Shown in pieces: positions 29,288 to 37,476 of a DNA stretch of 64,000 bases (within the stretch, counting starts at the first letter, position 1; each line of letters begins with the position of its first letter). Source of the stretch: Spirosoma endophyticum (lineage in GTDB: Bacteria; Bacteroidota; Bacteroidia; Cytophagales; Spirosomataceae); the NCBI RefSeq assembly GCF_900112365.1, contig NZ_FOLQ01000001.1, positions 806,001 to 870,000 on the forward strand, in the 5' to 3' direction. The notes below the pieces were generated by a model that was not told where the DNA came from, did not search any database, and saw only the letters and a list, made by a program, of their open reading frames with translations. Both the position numbers and the translations under genes were made by a program.

Positions 29288-29549
29288 TGCGGTATTCTGT
29301 GATTACAATCAATTAGTAGCAGGCCTTGATTTCAGCCGACGTAAGACTCCATTTGGTTGAGCGTATGCGACTGTTGACTGTCTGTACATACTATTCTGGT
29401 TATCAAATACCTGTTTTCATGTCTATTGCTGTTTAGTCGAATGTCCGATTACGGCCGGGACTGGCCAGTGTAGGAAAGAGAAATGGAGCAGATTTTTATT
29501 TCCTTTCAAAAGTAGACTATTCGCAATATGCAGGCTTATTACTCGTCGG

Positions 29550-30176
29550 TTAATGGCTCAATTGCCCCTTTACTAACGCAGGAAGGTGGGGTAACGCCAG
29601 TACTTGGGCCAGCAGACCTTTCTCCGACTTTCGGGTGAGCATCAGTTGCGCTACATCCTGAATGGTGATTGTGGTATCTGCTGCTTCGATCAAGGTAATT
29701 TTGTCGCCTACTTGAACAACGCCAACTTCGACAAACCGAAAATAAATGCCGGGCCGACCCGATCGGGCAAAGTGACGAACCATGCCTGGATCGTTGAAGC
29801 GAATATTTAGCTTATAACATGGAAATCGGGGTTGCACCGCCCGCAGCAGGGCTGAACCTATTCGAAACAGATCGCCGATGCGCACCTCGGACTCCAGCAG
29901 TCCCTCCGTCGTTAAGTTTTCCCCAAATAAACCGGGTGTCCAGTCTTCCTGAACAAGTTGGCTCCGCCAATAGGCGTAATGAGTTGTGTCATAGGCATAA
30001 ACAGCCTTATCGGGTCCACCATGCACGGTTAGGTCCGCCTGACGATCTCCAACGAAATTGAGTTGCTCAATTGATACCGATCCCGTCGAAGGATACTTAT
30101 AAATGCCGGTTGTAACGGCGTGGCCACCCCACTCCATGAGACGAGGCAAGCCCACATTAACAGACAGGATTCGCAT
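29550..30176 (-). CDS. MOSC-domain protein (YiiM-like)
   Basis: 208 residues. The MOSC core has GDRQADLTVHGGPDKAVYAY, LFGENLTTEGL, IGDLFRIGSALL and the conserved cysteine in QPRFPCYKL. The last 40 residues form the small helical domain seen in YiiM-type proteins. MOSC domains bind and move sulfur or the molybdenum cofactor; YiiM proteins can reduce N-hydroxylated compounds. No Moco genes are adjacent. Confidence 0.85.
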   Translation of the reverse strand: MRILSVNVGLPRLMEWGGHAVTTGIYKYPSTGSVSIEQLNFVGDRQADLTVHGGPDKAVYAYDTTHYAYWRSQLVQEDWTPGLFGENLTTEGLLESEVRIGDLFRIGSALLRAVQPRFPCYKLNIRFNDPGMVRHFARSGRPGIYFRFVEVGVVQVGDKITLIEAADTTITIQDVAQLMLTRKSEKGLLAQVLALPHLPALVKGQLSH

Positions 30177-30510
30177 GCGTGTCTTGACGGGTTAAGATTT
30201 GTATGATGGGATGCTTCTTAATCGGCGCTCGGACTGGTTTGATAGACATAAAAAGAACAGGACAGCTCAATTTCCACTAAAATAGCTTAAATGCACATGC
30301 TCAATATCTGGAACTTATTATTTCTTGATTTCCCTGCTGGCTCTCCCCACGGCACCCCAATTTTTTCCGTCCAATAAAATAGTGTGGAATACTATTCAAT
30401 TTGCCTGTAAGATATTCTTAATAGAACGTAACTAAGAATTAAACGTCCGGTTCGATCCAAAATGTAAATTGTCTATTTGAAACTCATTAGCCACAGACTA
30501 TCCCATAGGC
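30177..30510. other. A+T-rich gap
   Basis: No gene. A short inverted repeat ATTCTTA/TAAGAAT (30414-30420 and 30433-30439) is the only structured item seen. Confidence 0.5.
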
Positions 30511-31059
30511 CTACATATTTCGTTTGGCCTGAATGAGATGCCGTTTCGTATGAACGACCATGAATTGTAAGATATCTCCTACCGGTAAGCGCACACAGGC
30601 AGCAATGGACAAGGGAATTCGACTATTGTTCACGTCGGCTTGCCGGGCCATTTTTAGCAAACGAAGCATTAGCTCCTGTTGGTCAATAAAGGCAGCCACA
30701 ACTGAATGCGGGCTTGTTGGTTTAGTAGGCTGATGTTGTTTAATGGCGTTAAATTTAATACGACTCCTTTCAGGGTCCATCAATCTGATCACGTAGGTGC
30801 CCAGCCACGAGCCGACATACGTATCATTTGATGTGGTTTCCAACGGCCTTTCCAATCCCTGTTTCAGGTACGGAAAATAATAGTGGCCATATGAGTTGAG
30901 ATGAGCTAAGCACTGCGCGATACTCCAGCCCCCCGAGAGAGAGGGCTGGCAAAGCGTACTTTCATCCAGGTTTTGAAAATGTTGTACGGCTTCCTGGATG
31001 TGGCTCTCCACCTGCTCTTCAAGCAAGGCTAGCCACGATGCCTTATCAACGGGTTGCAT
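30511..31059 (-). CDS. DinB-family protein
   Basis: 182 residues of four-helix-bundle character. GGWSIAQCLAHLNSYGHYYF and the late LQFMVVHTKRHLIQ give the three histidines of the DinB_2 metal site (one in the second helix, two in the last). Members include thiol-dependent transferases, but many are uncharacterised. Its start lies inside the end of the DUF4345 gene (14-bp overlap), so it is the last gene of a three-gene operon led by a Crp/Fnr regulator. Confidence 0.83.
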   Translation of the reverse strand: MQPVDKASWLALLEEQVESHIQEAVQHFQNLDESTLCQPSLSGGWSIAQCLAHLNSYGHYYFPYLKQGLERPLETTSNDTYVGSWLGTYVIRLMDPERSRIKFNAIKQHQPTKPTSPHSVVAAFIDQQELMLRLLKMARQADVNNSRIPLSIAACVRLPVGDILQFMVVHTKRHLIQAKRNM

Positions 31060-31480
31060 GCGGGTGAAGAATTGAGGTGAAATTCACCTGGCGGTTTGCC
31101 CATAACAGTATGAGGGAAATCAGGCAAAAGATCGATTCGATAAGGAGCCATTGCCGTCCAAAGGCTCCCAACGCTCCTTCGGCAAATATGGTGAGGGTAC
31201 GAGACAGCGCGTAGAAACCCCATAATAAGCTGAGGAATAGTAAGCCTTTCTGAGCATCCCGCAGCATTAGATAGATCAGAGTGATGAATATAGTCAATCC
31301 CACACCCCCATATACGCCACGAATGGAACTGAACGCGTCCGTATTGGTTAGCTTGACTCCAACCAGGTCCATGACTGATTGGGGATTGGAAAAGGCCATT
31401 ACACTGACCGATAGCAGGGCTAGCGCCGACAGTAGGATAAACCCTTGAGCCGACCGTTTAAGTATTGATTGTATGTGCAT
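31046..31480 (-). CDS. DUF4345-type membrane protein
   Basis: I chose the ATG at 31480, giving 144 residues and starting MHIQSILKRSAQG. There are four hydrophobic helices, and the loop NPQSVMDLVGVKLTNTDAF then SSIRGVYGGVGL is the family signature of DUF4345. Function is unknown. It overlaps the DinB gene by 14 bp and lies 70 bp after the Crp/Fnr gene. Confidence 0.75.
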   Translation of the reverse strand: MHIQSILKRSAQGFILLSALALLSVSVMAFSNPQSVMDLVGVKLTNTDAFSSIRGVYGGVGLTIFITLIYLMLRDAQKGLLFLSLLWGFYALSRTLTIFAEGALGAFGRQWLLIESIFCLISLILLWANRQVNFTSILHPHATR

Positions 31481-31550
31481 GCTCGTAACATTTAGTACAC
31501 GGCAAAGTTGAGCACTCACCTGCTACTGTTTATTGGTATTTACCAAGATT

Positions 31551-32171
31551 TCAGGACTTGATGCTATTGATGAATTTGCTGAAATTAGTCGGATCGACCC
31601 CAATATAATTCGCTAAATATTTATGGGGAACAAGTTGCAAAATATGGGAGCTTCGCTGAAGCAATGCTCGAAATCTATCGGCTGAAGAGTAGCACTGGAC
31701 TTCCACTAGCCGTTCCAGCACCCCTGACATGGCGTGGGTAATACCTAGTCTAATCATAGTTTCAACCGCCGGATTACGCTGCATAACTGCTTGTAGGCTG
31801 GGGAAAGCCGCTCGCAAAAAAACCGAGGGTGTCAACGTTTCATAGTAGTACCGGGACGGCTGTTGCAAGAGGAACGAATCGACGACTCCCCCAAACGATG
31901 GTGCATATGAAAATACCAGTGTAGCCTCCCGGTCCTGTTGATCAAGATAGTAGACGCGCTGAACGCCTTCGACCACAAAATAGAGATAGTTTTCTTTCTG
32001 GCCCGCCAAGGTCAGGAGCGCCTTACGCTTTGCTAAAAATGGCTGCCAGACGCTGGCAAAATCGTCTAATTCCTTCTCCGTGAGCGGATAAATAGCTTTG
32101 ACAAGCTGTTTTAACTGGTCTAAAGGCATACTGACCTTGTTTCGAATGATTTTGTAAAAATCAATCATCAA
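31551..32171 (-). CDS. Crp/Fnr-family transcriptional regulator
   Basis: 206 residues. The cyclic-nucleotide-type beta-barrel spans about 20-130 (LYFVVEGVQRVYYLDQQDREATLVF). The C-terminal winged helix is marked by QLVPHKYLANYIGVDPTNFSKF, where the recognition helix is IGVDPTNFSKF. It lacks Fnr-type iron-sulfur cysteines. It heads the operon with DUF4345 and DinB and may regulate it. Confidence 0.83.
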   Translation of the reverse strand: MMIDFYKIIRNKVSMPLDQLKQLVKAIYPLTEKELDDFASVWQPFLAKRKALLTLAGQKENYLYFVVEGVQRVYYLDQQDREATLVFSYAPSFGGVVDSFLLQQPSRYYYETLTPSVFLRAAFPSLQAVMQRNPAVETMIRLGITHAMSGVLERLVEVQCYSSADRFRALLQRSSHILQLVPHKYLANYIGVDPTNFSKFINSIKS

Positions 32172-32495
32172 AATTAACTACCAACAACCAAACTAGCGAA
32201 TACTACGTATTAAGGTTGACAGGTGATAAAGTCAATCTGTTTCAATCATAGTTTACGATGCCCTTCATTAGTTGGCATGCGTTGTGTGAATCAAGCGCAC
32301 AGGAACCCATTCCGATGGGGTCGGGTACATTGGTTTGATAGGGCGCAGGCTTCTTTCACAACGAAGACATCCCGCATACGAGGGATGTCGCGGACATAAA
32401 TCGGATGGAGTCAATTAGAATTATCCATAAATTTCGTCCTGCGCCAGGCCACATCAGCTTTATGTCTTCCCATAGGCTATTCCTGTCAATGCTGA

Positions 32496-32681
32496 CAGGC
32501 GCTGGATGTGCGTGGACGTAAAGGATTAGAACCACGACGGCGATCGGAGAAATTACGTGCAGGGATCGAAGTTGGCTTTAACCTGACCTGGGATGGTTTT
32601 CTGCCATTCAGGGTGTTAGTAGAAACTAGTCCATACCCATCAGCCCAGAAAGGAGTCAGGCTAAAGAATAAAGTTATATGA
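32496..32681 (+). pseudogene. Possible gene remnant, frame without a normal start
   Basis: A frame bounded by an upstream TGA reads LDVRGRKGLEPRRRSEK, then VGFNLTWDGFLPFRVLVE and AQKGVRLKNKVI. It looks protein-like and could be the end of a decayed transposase or other gene. There is no ATG and I recognise no family. Confidence 0.2.
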
Positions 32682-32717
32682 CAACTTGCCCTAGTGTTTG
32701 ACATTACCGCCGTGACA

Positions 32718-32753
32718 CAAAAAAAGCCCCAATGGCTGGAAACCATCGGGGCT
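32718..32753 (-). terminator. Minus-strand rho-independent terminator
   Basis: The stem is AGCCCC-ATGG/CCAT-GGGGCT (32725-32735 and 32743-32753). Read on the minus strand it pairs fully with one G-U, and is followed by TTTTTTT. No annotated minus-strand gene ends here, which points to an unannotated transcript. Confidence 0.65.
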
Positions 32754-33193
32754 TGAGACGTCTAATGATTCATAAACGCTGTTTGTTCCCTTTTATTGTG
32801 TACAGTGAAACACACCCGGCTCTATTTACCACTTTATTTTCTATTCAGGAAATAGCGATCTGCTATCGAATAGCACATTTATAACAGAGCTATCCGTGCA
32901 GGAAGTAGTTCAGGGGCCTGACCAGAAAGCTCTTGAGACTGGAATTTTCAGGTCAGGTGCCTAACTTAAGTTCTATTTTGGGAGATAAGTTAGCTTCAGC
33001 AACTGACTAATTCAACATGATCTCTCTACCTGCTCCCCTATTCAGGTTTTCCTTTCGCCTATACAAGTAAAATATATCAAATTACTAATCAAGAGGTCCT
33101 CTATCCAAAAAAGCCTTTATTTCTATGTCAACGCCGTTAAACAAATACGTTGATCGCCTGTTTATGATATAAACAAAACATAGAACCAACGGT

Positions 33194-33556
33194 ATGAAAA
33201 TCGCCATAGAAAAAGGACAGGATAAGACATTACTGGAAGATGGCCAGCAAACGGTAACCATTACAGATATTGAGGAAGGGTCGAGCGAATACAAAGGCAT
33301 TCCTTTTTTTGCGGTTCGATTCGAAAATGAGGAAGGTTATATTTCGCACCGCTTTTACCAGTCTCCGGCTGGCATGCCAGCGATCATCAGTTTGTTTGAT
33401 ATGGCAGGTATCGAAGCCAAGGAAGGAAAAGAGCTGGATACCAAACAACTCATTGGTAAAGAAATCACCATTGAGGTGGGCGAACGCTCCTACAACGATC
33501 CTGAAACAGGCAATGAACGAACGTTGAAACAGGCCATCAACTTTTTGGCCAGTTAA
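33194..33556 (+). CDS. Small soluble protein, unrecognised
   Basis: 120 residues, no signal peptide. It alternates short strands and acidic turns: QTVTITDIEEGSSEYKGIPF, FAVRFENEEGYISHRFY, then a helix SLFDMAGIEAK and a final strand IGKEITIEVGER. The layout resembles small OB-fold or DUF669-like proteins that accompany phage or recombination functions, but the match is only by pattern. A very strong terminator follows. The upstream neighbour is the structured gap. Confidence 0.65.
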   Translation: MKIAIEKGQDKTLLEDGQQTVTITDIEEGSSEYKGIPFFAVRFENEEGYISHRFYQSPAGMPAIISLFDMAGIEAKEGKELDTKQLIGKEITIEVGERSYNDPETGNERTLKQAINFLAS

Positions 33557-33577
33557 TTGATAGACTGCCGATTAAAC

Positions 33578-33609
33578 AAATAAGTCCTGGCCATCGCCAG
33601 GACTTATTT
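33578..33609. terminator. Strong bidirectional terminator
   Basis: Perfect 14-bp stem AAATAAGTCCTGGC/GCCAGGACTTATTT with a CATC loop. It serves the small gene at 33194 on the plus strand and could also serve the monooxygenase gene that ends at 33720 on the minus strand. Confidence 0.88.
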
Positions 33610-33719
33610 ATTGCGGCTAACCCTACTACTTCCTCCAATACGTTGATCAGTTTCTGGTCGGCGCGCAGCTAGTTAGGTTTCGAGGTAAATTCATTGTTCC
33701 AACCAGGATATACACACAT

Positions 33720-34844
33720 CTAAAAGGGTATTTCCAGTGCATTCCTCTTCCGAATCGCTTCTTCGGTTCTTGGAATAAAATTTTCTCTCACATTGAATTC
33801 GGCAGTGGCTTGAACTTCCTCAATAAACGGACGAAAATTTTGGTTGTATTCCTGAAACGCCAAGTCAAAATCTCCGTTGTGTTTTTTCAACGCGTCAGCT
33901 ACGGCCGTAGCTCCATTCATTGCCAACGATGCCCCCATTCCCGCAGCGGGGGAAGCACAATAGCCTGCATCGCCCACCAGCGCCACTCGGCCTTTTGTCC
34001 AAGACGGCATTTTTATTTGACAGAATTTATCGAAATAAAACCTTTCAGAATGCCGCACTTCGTCCAATAACTCTGCGGTTCGCCAGCTTAACCCGGCAAA
34101 CTGTTCCAAAATGATTTTCCGTTGTTGCTCCTCATCACGGTAATCGTAAGGAATTTCTTTCGCTGAATTGAAACAAAAAATAATGTCAGTTTTATTGTTG
34201 TAGGCGTTCAGCATAATACCCTTATCCGGCACACCATACATTTGCATTGTTTTCTGTTCGATCAACAATTTATTTACGATGATGATCGAGAAATAGGCTT
34301 CCAGGAAATGGCTGTACTCGGCTTCGTGACCAAACCAAATTTTCCGTACAGCCGAATGGATTCCGTCGCAGCCAAACACCAGGTCAAATGCCCGTTGTGA
34401 GCCCATTTTAAACGTAACGTTTATAGCGTCTTTTGTTTCGCTTAAGGCCATGATGCTGTTGTTGAAAACAAACTCAACATCGTCTTTTAGTTCATCGAGT
34501 AGAATACGCACAAATTTATCCCGTTCAATTTCGAGGTCATCATCAGGAAGTTCTTCACCCTCGTCTCGTAGTACGATCGAGCCTTCCGTACCATCATCGG
34601 CGTTTTTAAATTCTATCCTTTCTACAGTCAGCCTGTTTGCGTTTAACTGCTCAAAAATGCCCATACGCTTAGCGGCATCTGAGGCAGTTCCCTTTATATC
34701 AACCGCTGCCCCGGCCGTCCGGGGTTCGTTTGCCAGTTCAACAACAGTTACTTTGTAGCCTAACCTATTCATCCAATAGGCCGTTGAAAGTCCGGCCATA
34801 CTTGCACCCGAAATGAGTATTTTTTTCTCTTTTGATGATTCCAT
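33720..34844 (-). CDS. FAD-dependent aromatic-type monooxygenase
   Basis: 374 residues. The FAD motif is ILISGASMAGLSTAYWMNRLG at the N-terminus. VFGCDGIHSAVR is the DG motif, and GRVALVGDAGYCASPAAGMGAS is the GD motif of the para-hydroxybenzoate hydroxylase fold. It would hydroxylate an aromatic or polyketide-like compound using NAD(P)H and oxygen. An AraC regulator starts upstream in the same orientation (34925-35815), repeating the AraC/flavoprotein pairing at 10-12 kb. Composition is A+T-rich compared with the 36-57 kb region. Confidence 0.85.
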   Translation of the reverse strand: MESSKEKKILISGASMAGLSTAYWMNRLGYKVTVVELANEPRTAGAAVDIKGTASDAAKRMGIFEQLNANRLTVERIEFKNADDGTEGSIVLRDEGEELPDDDLEIERDKFVRILLDELKDDVEFVFNNSIMALSETKDAINVTFKMGSQRAFDLVFGCDGIHSAVRKIWFGHEAEYSHFLEAYFSIIIVNKLLIEQKTMQMYGVPDKGIMLNAYNNKTDIIFCFNSAKEIPYDYRDEEQQRKIILEQFAGLSWRTAELLDEVRHSERFYFDKFCQIKMPSWTKGRVALVGDAGYCASPAAGMGASLAMNGATAVADALKKHNGDFDLAFQEYNQNFRPFIEEVQATAEFNVRENFIPRTEEAIRKRNALEIPF

Positions 34845-34924
34845 TTTTATCCGAGTTTATCTGACGGTGCAAAGGAACATCGTATGGCAAGGGTGGAAAA
34901 CAGCAATACAACGTAAGTATTGGA

Positions 34925-35815
34925 CTAATCGAGGTTTTTGTTTCGGAAAGCTAGCGCAGTCATTCCGGTAACTTTGGCAAACAGCCGGGAAAAATAAGGG
35001 TAATCATCATATCCCAATTCAGTGGCAATTTCTTTTACTGATTTTTTGGAATAATAAAGCAAGCGTTTTGCTTCTAAAACAATACGTTCCTGTATGTGAT
35101 GTGAAACGGAATAACCAGTTGTATTCTTGACACATTCGTTCAGGTAAGGCGTTGATATATTGAGGGTTTGAGCGTACTGAGCCGGTTTTTTGATCGTACC
35201 GTAATTACGCTCCAGTTTTTCCCGGAAGGCTTTGGTTACAACCTCAAACCGGGATAGTTTGTCGGCTGATTTCGATTGGGCTAGATATTGGGAGACCACG
35301 AGTGCGATCAAGGCGTTACAGCTGTCTTTCAGCAGTGAGTAATATAGTTTGTCGTTTTTCCGTTCGCCAAATTTGAGGCAAAGCGATACCGTTTCGGCAA
35401 AAAGAGAAAACGTTTCTTTGTCCAGCGCCAATGGCTTTGCGGGTGTGATCTCTTCCAGCAGTTTCAGGTATTCAGGATTCAGCTTTTCATTGTCGATTGC
35501 CCAACTGCTAACGGTAACATCGTTTACGATTACTGTACTATGCACCTGATCCGGATGAATGTAAATAACAGACGGAGCCTCGATCTCATACGTCTGAAAA
35601 TCAATTTCAAGGTGAACGGTTCCGCTTTCGAGCAGAAAAAACGAATGACGGTCGTGCCGATGGGCTAATGTTGCCTCCTCCCCCACGTTTAAGGTTGCCT
35701 GGTCCAAAGCGAGCAAATCGTTCATAGCTATTCTTTCGATGGCAATAGCTACGCCGAACTCATTCGTCATGGAGTTTACAGGGATGGATGTAGTTTTTTT
35801 ATGCATTGTTTTCAA
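34925..35815 (-). CDS. AraC-family transcriptional regulator with cupin sensor
   Basis: 296 residues. The N-terminal cupin is visible in LAHRHDRHSFFLLESGTVHLE and PSVIYIHPDQVHSTV. The C-terminal double helix-turn-helix has YAQTLNISTPYLNECVKNTTG and VKEIATELGYDDYPYFSRLFAKVTGM. It lies 80 bp upstream of the flavin monooxygenase gene in the same direction and likely controls it in response to a small ligand. The ATG at 35815 starts MKTMHKKTTS, but a later methionine (MTNEFGVAI) is also possible. Confidence 0.85.
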   Translation of the reverse strand: MKTMHKKTTSIPVNSMTNEFGVAIAIERIAMNDLLALDQATLNVGEEATLAHRHDRHSFFLLESGTVHLEIDFQTYEIEAPSVIYIHPDQVHSTVIVNDVTVSSWAIDNEKLNPEYLKLLEEITPAKPLALDKETFSLFAETVSLCLKFGERKNDKLYYSLLKDSCNALIALVVSQYLAQSKSADKLSRFEVVTKAFREKLERNYGTIKKPAQYAQTLNISTPYLNECVKNTTGYSVSHHIQERIVLEAKRLLYYSKKSVKEIATELGYDDYPYFSRLFAKVTGMTALAFRNKNLD

Positions 35816-35999
35816 TATCAGCTAGCCGTGCCATTGAGGGTACTCCACTAAGCCTTTTGGTCTGAACATAGTGCGGCCCAATTCTCAAACGTAGCAATAG
35901 TTTTGCAATTGAAGACAGACATAATCACCTGATTGATAGTAAATATAGTCAGAACAGCGTAGCAACCCAGTCATTAGATAGTCTGGAAAATTCACTTCG

Positions 36000-36057
36000 T
36001 TCTAAGGACTTTCTAATAATTGATTAAGCCCATTCTAAGACGGCCCGGCGTCCTTTG
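36000..36057 (+). promoter_or_regulatory. Four-site 11-bp direct repeat (copy B) with -7 core
   Basis: Half-sites with CTAA, CTAA, TTAA and CTAA at 36002, 36013, 36024 and 36035. TTTG is at 36054, 19 bp after the last. It stands 36 bp in front of the small membrane-protein gene at 36093. Confidence 0.85.
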
Positions 36058-36092
36058 ATCAACGTCAACCCTAACTCCAGGACTCAGGCAAC

Positions 36093-36224
36093 ATGATCAC
36101 TCATCTCATTGGATCGTTCATTTCGTTCATACTGATAGCCGTGGCGCTATTGGTTTCTCAAGCCTGGAAGATTGGCCAGATGATCCGAAAACGGATTAAT
36201 ATTCGGGAATTTCTGTTGTATTAG
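36093..36224 (+). CDS. 43-residue single-pass membrane protein
   Basis: A short frame starting MITHLIGSFISFILIAVALLV and ending KRINIREFLLY. One hydrophobic helix (about 5-22) is followed by a basic segment (QMIRKRINIR), so the C-terminus is probably cytoplasmic. It sits directly after promoter copy B and 28 bp before the TreZ-like gene, so the two are likely co-transcribed. No family is recognised. Its support is the regulated promoter, the clean topology and the normal spacing. Confidence 0.6.
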   Translation: MITHLIGSFISFILIAVALLVSQAWKIGQMIRKRINIREFLLY

Positions 36225-36252
36225 TAGACAGTCCATCAGCGATACTCAATTT

Positions 36253-37398
36253 ATGAAAATTATTGAAAATCAACCCGATATAAACAGGCGAACGCTGGGC
36301 GTTACGTTTCCTACAGACCATCAGGCCAATGTGGTTCTATGGGCTCCGCTTGCCAAACAGGTAGCGCTGTCTATCAATGACCACGTTACCAACCTCCCCT
36401 TAACAAACGATGATTCGGGGTACTGGCACCTGGAAACCGATCAGCTAAAATCCGGTGATACGTATACGTTTGTGCTTGACGACGAGAAGGTATGCGCCGA
36501 TCCGGCCTCGCTGGCTCAACCACAGGGTGTGTATGGGCCTTCTCAGGCGGTGGATACAAACAAATTCTATTGGGAAGATTCGTGCTGGATTAACCCGCCC
36601 CTCGATGACTACACGGTGTATGAACTCGACGTACGTACGTTCAGCCCCGAAGGGACATACGATGCCGTTGTCAGACAGTTGGGCCAGTTGAAAAAGCGGG
36701 GCATCAATGCACTATTGATAAAGTCACTTTCATCGGTTATCGCTTCACCGGACGAGTTGTTCCTGTATGCCACACAAGCCAGCTACGGCGGGCCTTATCA
36801 GTTGCATCACCTGGTGAATGCCTGTCACTATGAAGGTATTGCCGTTATTCTGGATATCAACTATACCGAGATCAGCAAGCAGAATGCCTACCTAAAGTTC
36901 CACCGATCCAACAAACAAAAGGTGAACCAACGTGAGTCAACGTTTGCCAATGATAGCCAGCGGGGAGCCGGGCGTCGCTACGTCATCGAAAATGCGCTGA
37001 TGTGGTTTCGTGATTTCCACATTGATGCTCTCCGGTTGAATGCCGTCTATACCTTACCCGATTCGGAACAAATTTTGACGGAGATTCGGGCTTACACGGA
37101 TCAATTAACAGACCAAACAGGTACTCATTATTGCCTGCTGGTCGAGCACGAACTGGCGAACAAATCGTTTACGGGAAATAAGGCTACGCAAAATACCCAC
37201 CAGGATAACGAGCTTTTATCCGTCTCAGCTATCGAAAATTCCAGCAGCTTTTTCACTGACAATCAACCCAATAAGCTACCCATTAAAACGTACCGGGAGG
37301 ATTGTATGTACGACCAATATTTCTCATCCGTACTACGTGAGTTATTTGGTCGACAGACCCAACCTGGCAATTCGGGGGAGCTTCTAAGGAGTTTCTAA
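36253..37398 (+). CDS. TreZ-like GH13 protein with altered nucleophile, probably non-catalytic
   Basis: 381 residues, against about 600 for malto-oligosyltrehalose trehalohydrolase. It has the N-terminal sandwich (VVLWAPLAKQVALSI), the linker and the barrel entry motif TVYELDVRTFSPEGTYDAV, SYGGPYQLHHLVNACHYEG and VIENALMWFRDFHIDALRL. The catalytic nucleophile region, normally GLRLDAV, reads ALRLNAV, with Asn at residue 263. YNH after beta-3 is replaced by YTE. The protein stops before the later barrel strands. It probably binds an alpha-glucan without cleaving it, or is decaying. It lies between two regulated promoters and next to the trehalose-phosphate gene. Confidence 0.75.
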   Translation: MKIIENQPDINRRTLGVTFPTDHQANVVLWAPLAKQVALSINDHVTNLPLTNDDSGYWHLETDQLKSGDTYTFVLDDEKVCADPASLAQPQGVYGPSQAVDTNKFYWEDSCWINPPLDDYTVYELDVRTFSPEGTYDAVVRQLGQLKKRGINALLIKSLSSVIASPDELFLYATQASYGGPYQLHHLVNACHYEGIAVILDINYTEISKQNAYLKFHRSNKQKVNQRESTFANDSQRGAGRRYVIENALMWFRDFHIDALRLNAVYTLPDSEQILTEIRAYTDQLTDQTGTHYCLLVEHELANKSFTGNKATQNTHQDNELLSVSAIENSSSFFTDNQPNKLPIKTYREDCMYDQYFSSVLRELFGRQTQPGNSGELLRSF

Positions 37399-37439
37399 GA
37401 TTTACTTAAGCCCCTTTTAAGGCGTTGATGCGTATATTG
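37382..37439 (+). promoter_or_regulatory. Four-site 11-bp direct repeat (copy C) with -7 core
   Basis: Half-sites at 37384, 37395, 37406 and 37417 (CTAA, CTAA, TTAA, TTAA). The core reads ATTG at 37436, 19 bp on, in TATATTG. The first half-sites overlap the last codons and stop of the TreZ-like gene. The target start is 37477. Confidence 0.83.
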
Positions 37440-37476
37440 TGAGAATACACTGGGCGCTCAGTAGCGCATCAACGCC

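Larger units (their letters stand above)
32172..33193. other. 1-kb gap rich in inverted repeats, no clear gene
   Basis: No convincing coding frame. Inverted repeats include GACATCCC/GGGATGTC (32366-32389), the terminator-like stem at 32725-32753, ATAGC/GCTAT near 32855, CCTGACC/GGTCAGG (32917-32923 and 32951-32957) and CTAACTTA/TAAGTTAG near 32960-32995. The density of stems and the minus-strand terminator suggest a structured RNA between about 33050 and 32718, but I cannot name it. Confidence 0.4.

Noticed and set aside
32486..32746. Minus-strand frame of 86 codons with Arg/Ser/Pro-rich end
   Set aside because: Starts inside the terminator stem and has a composition typical of non-coding frames.
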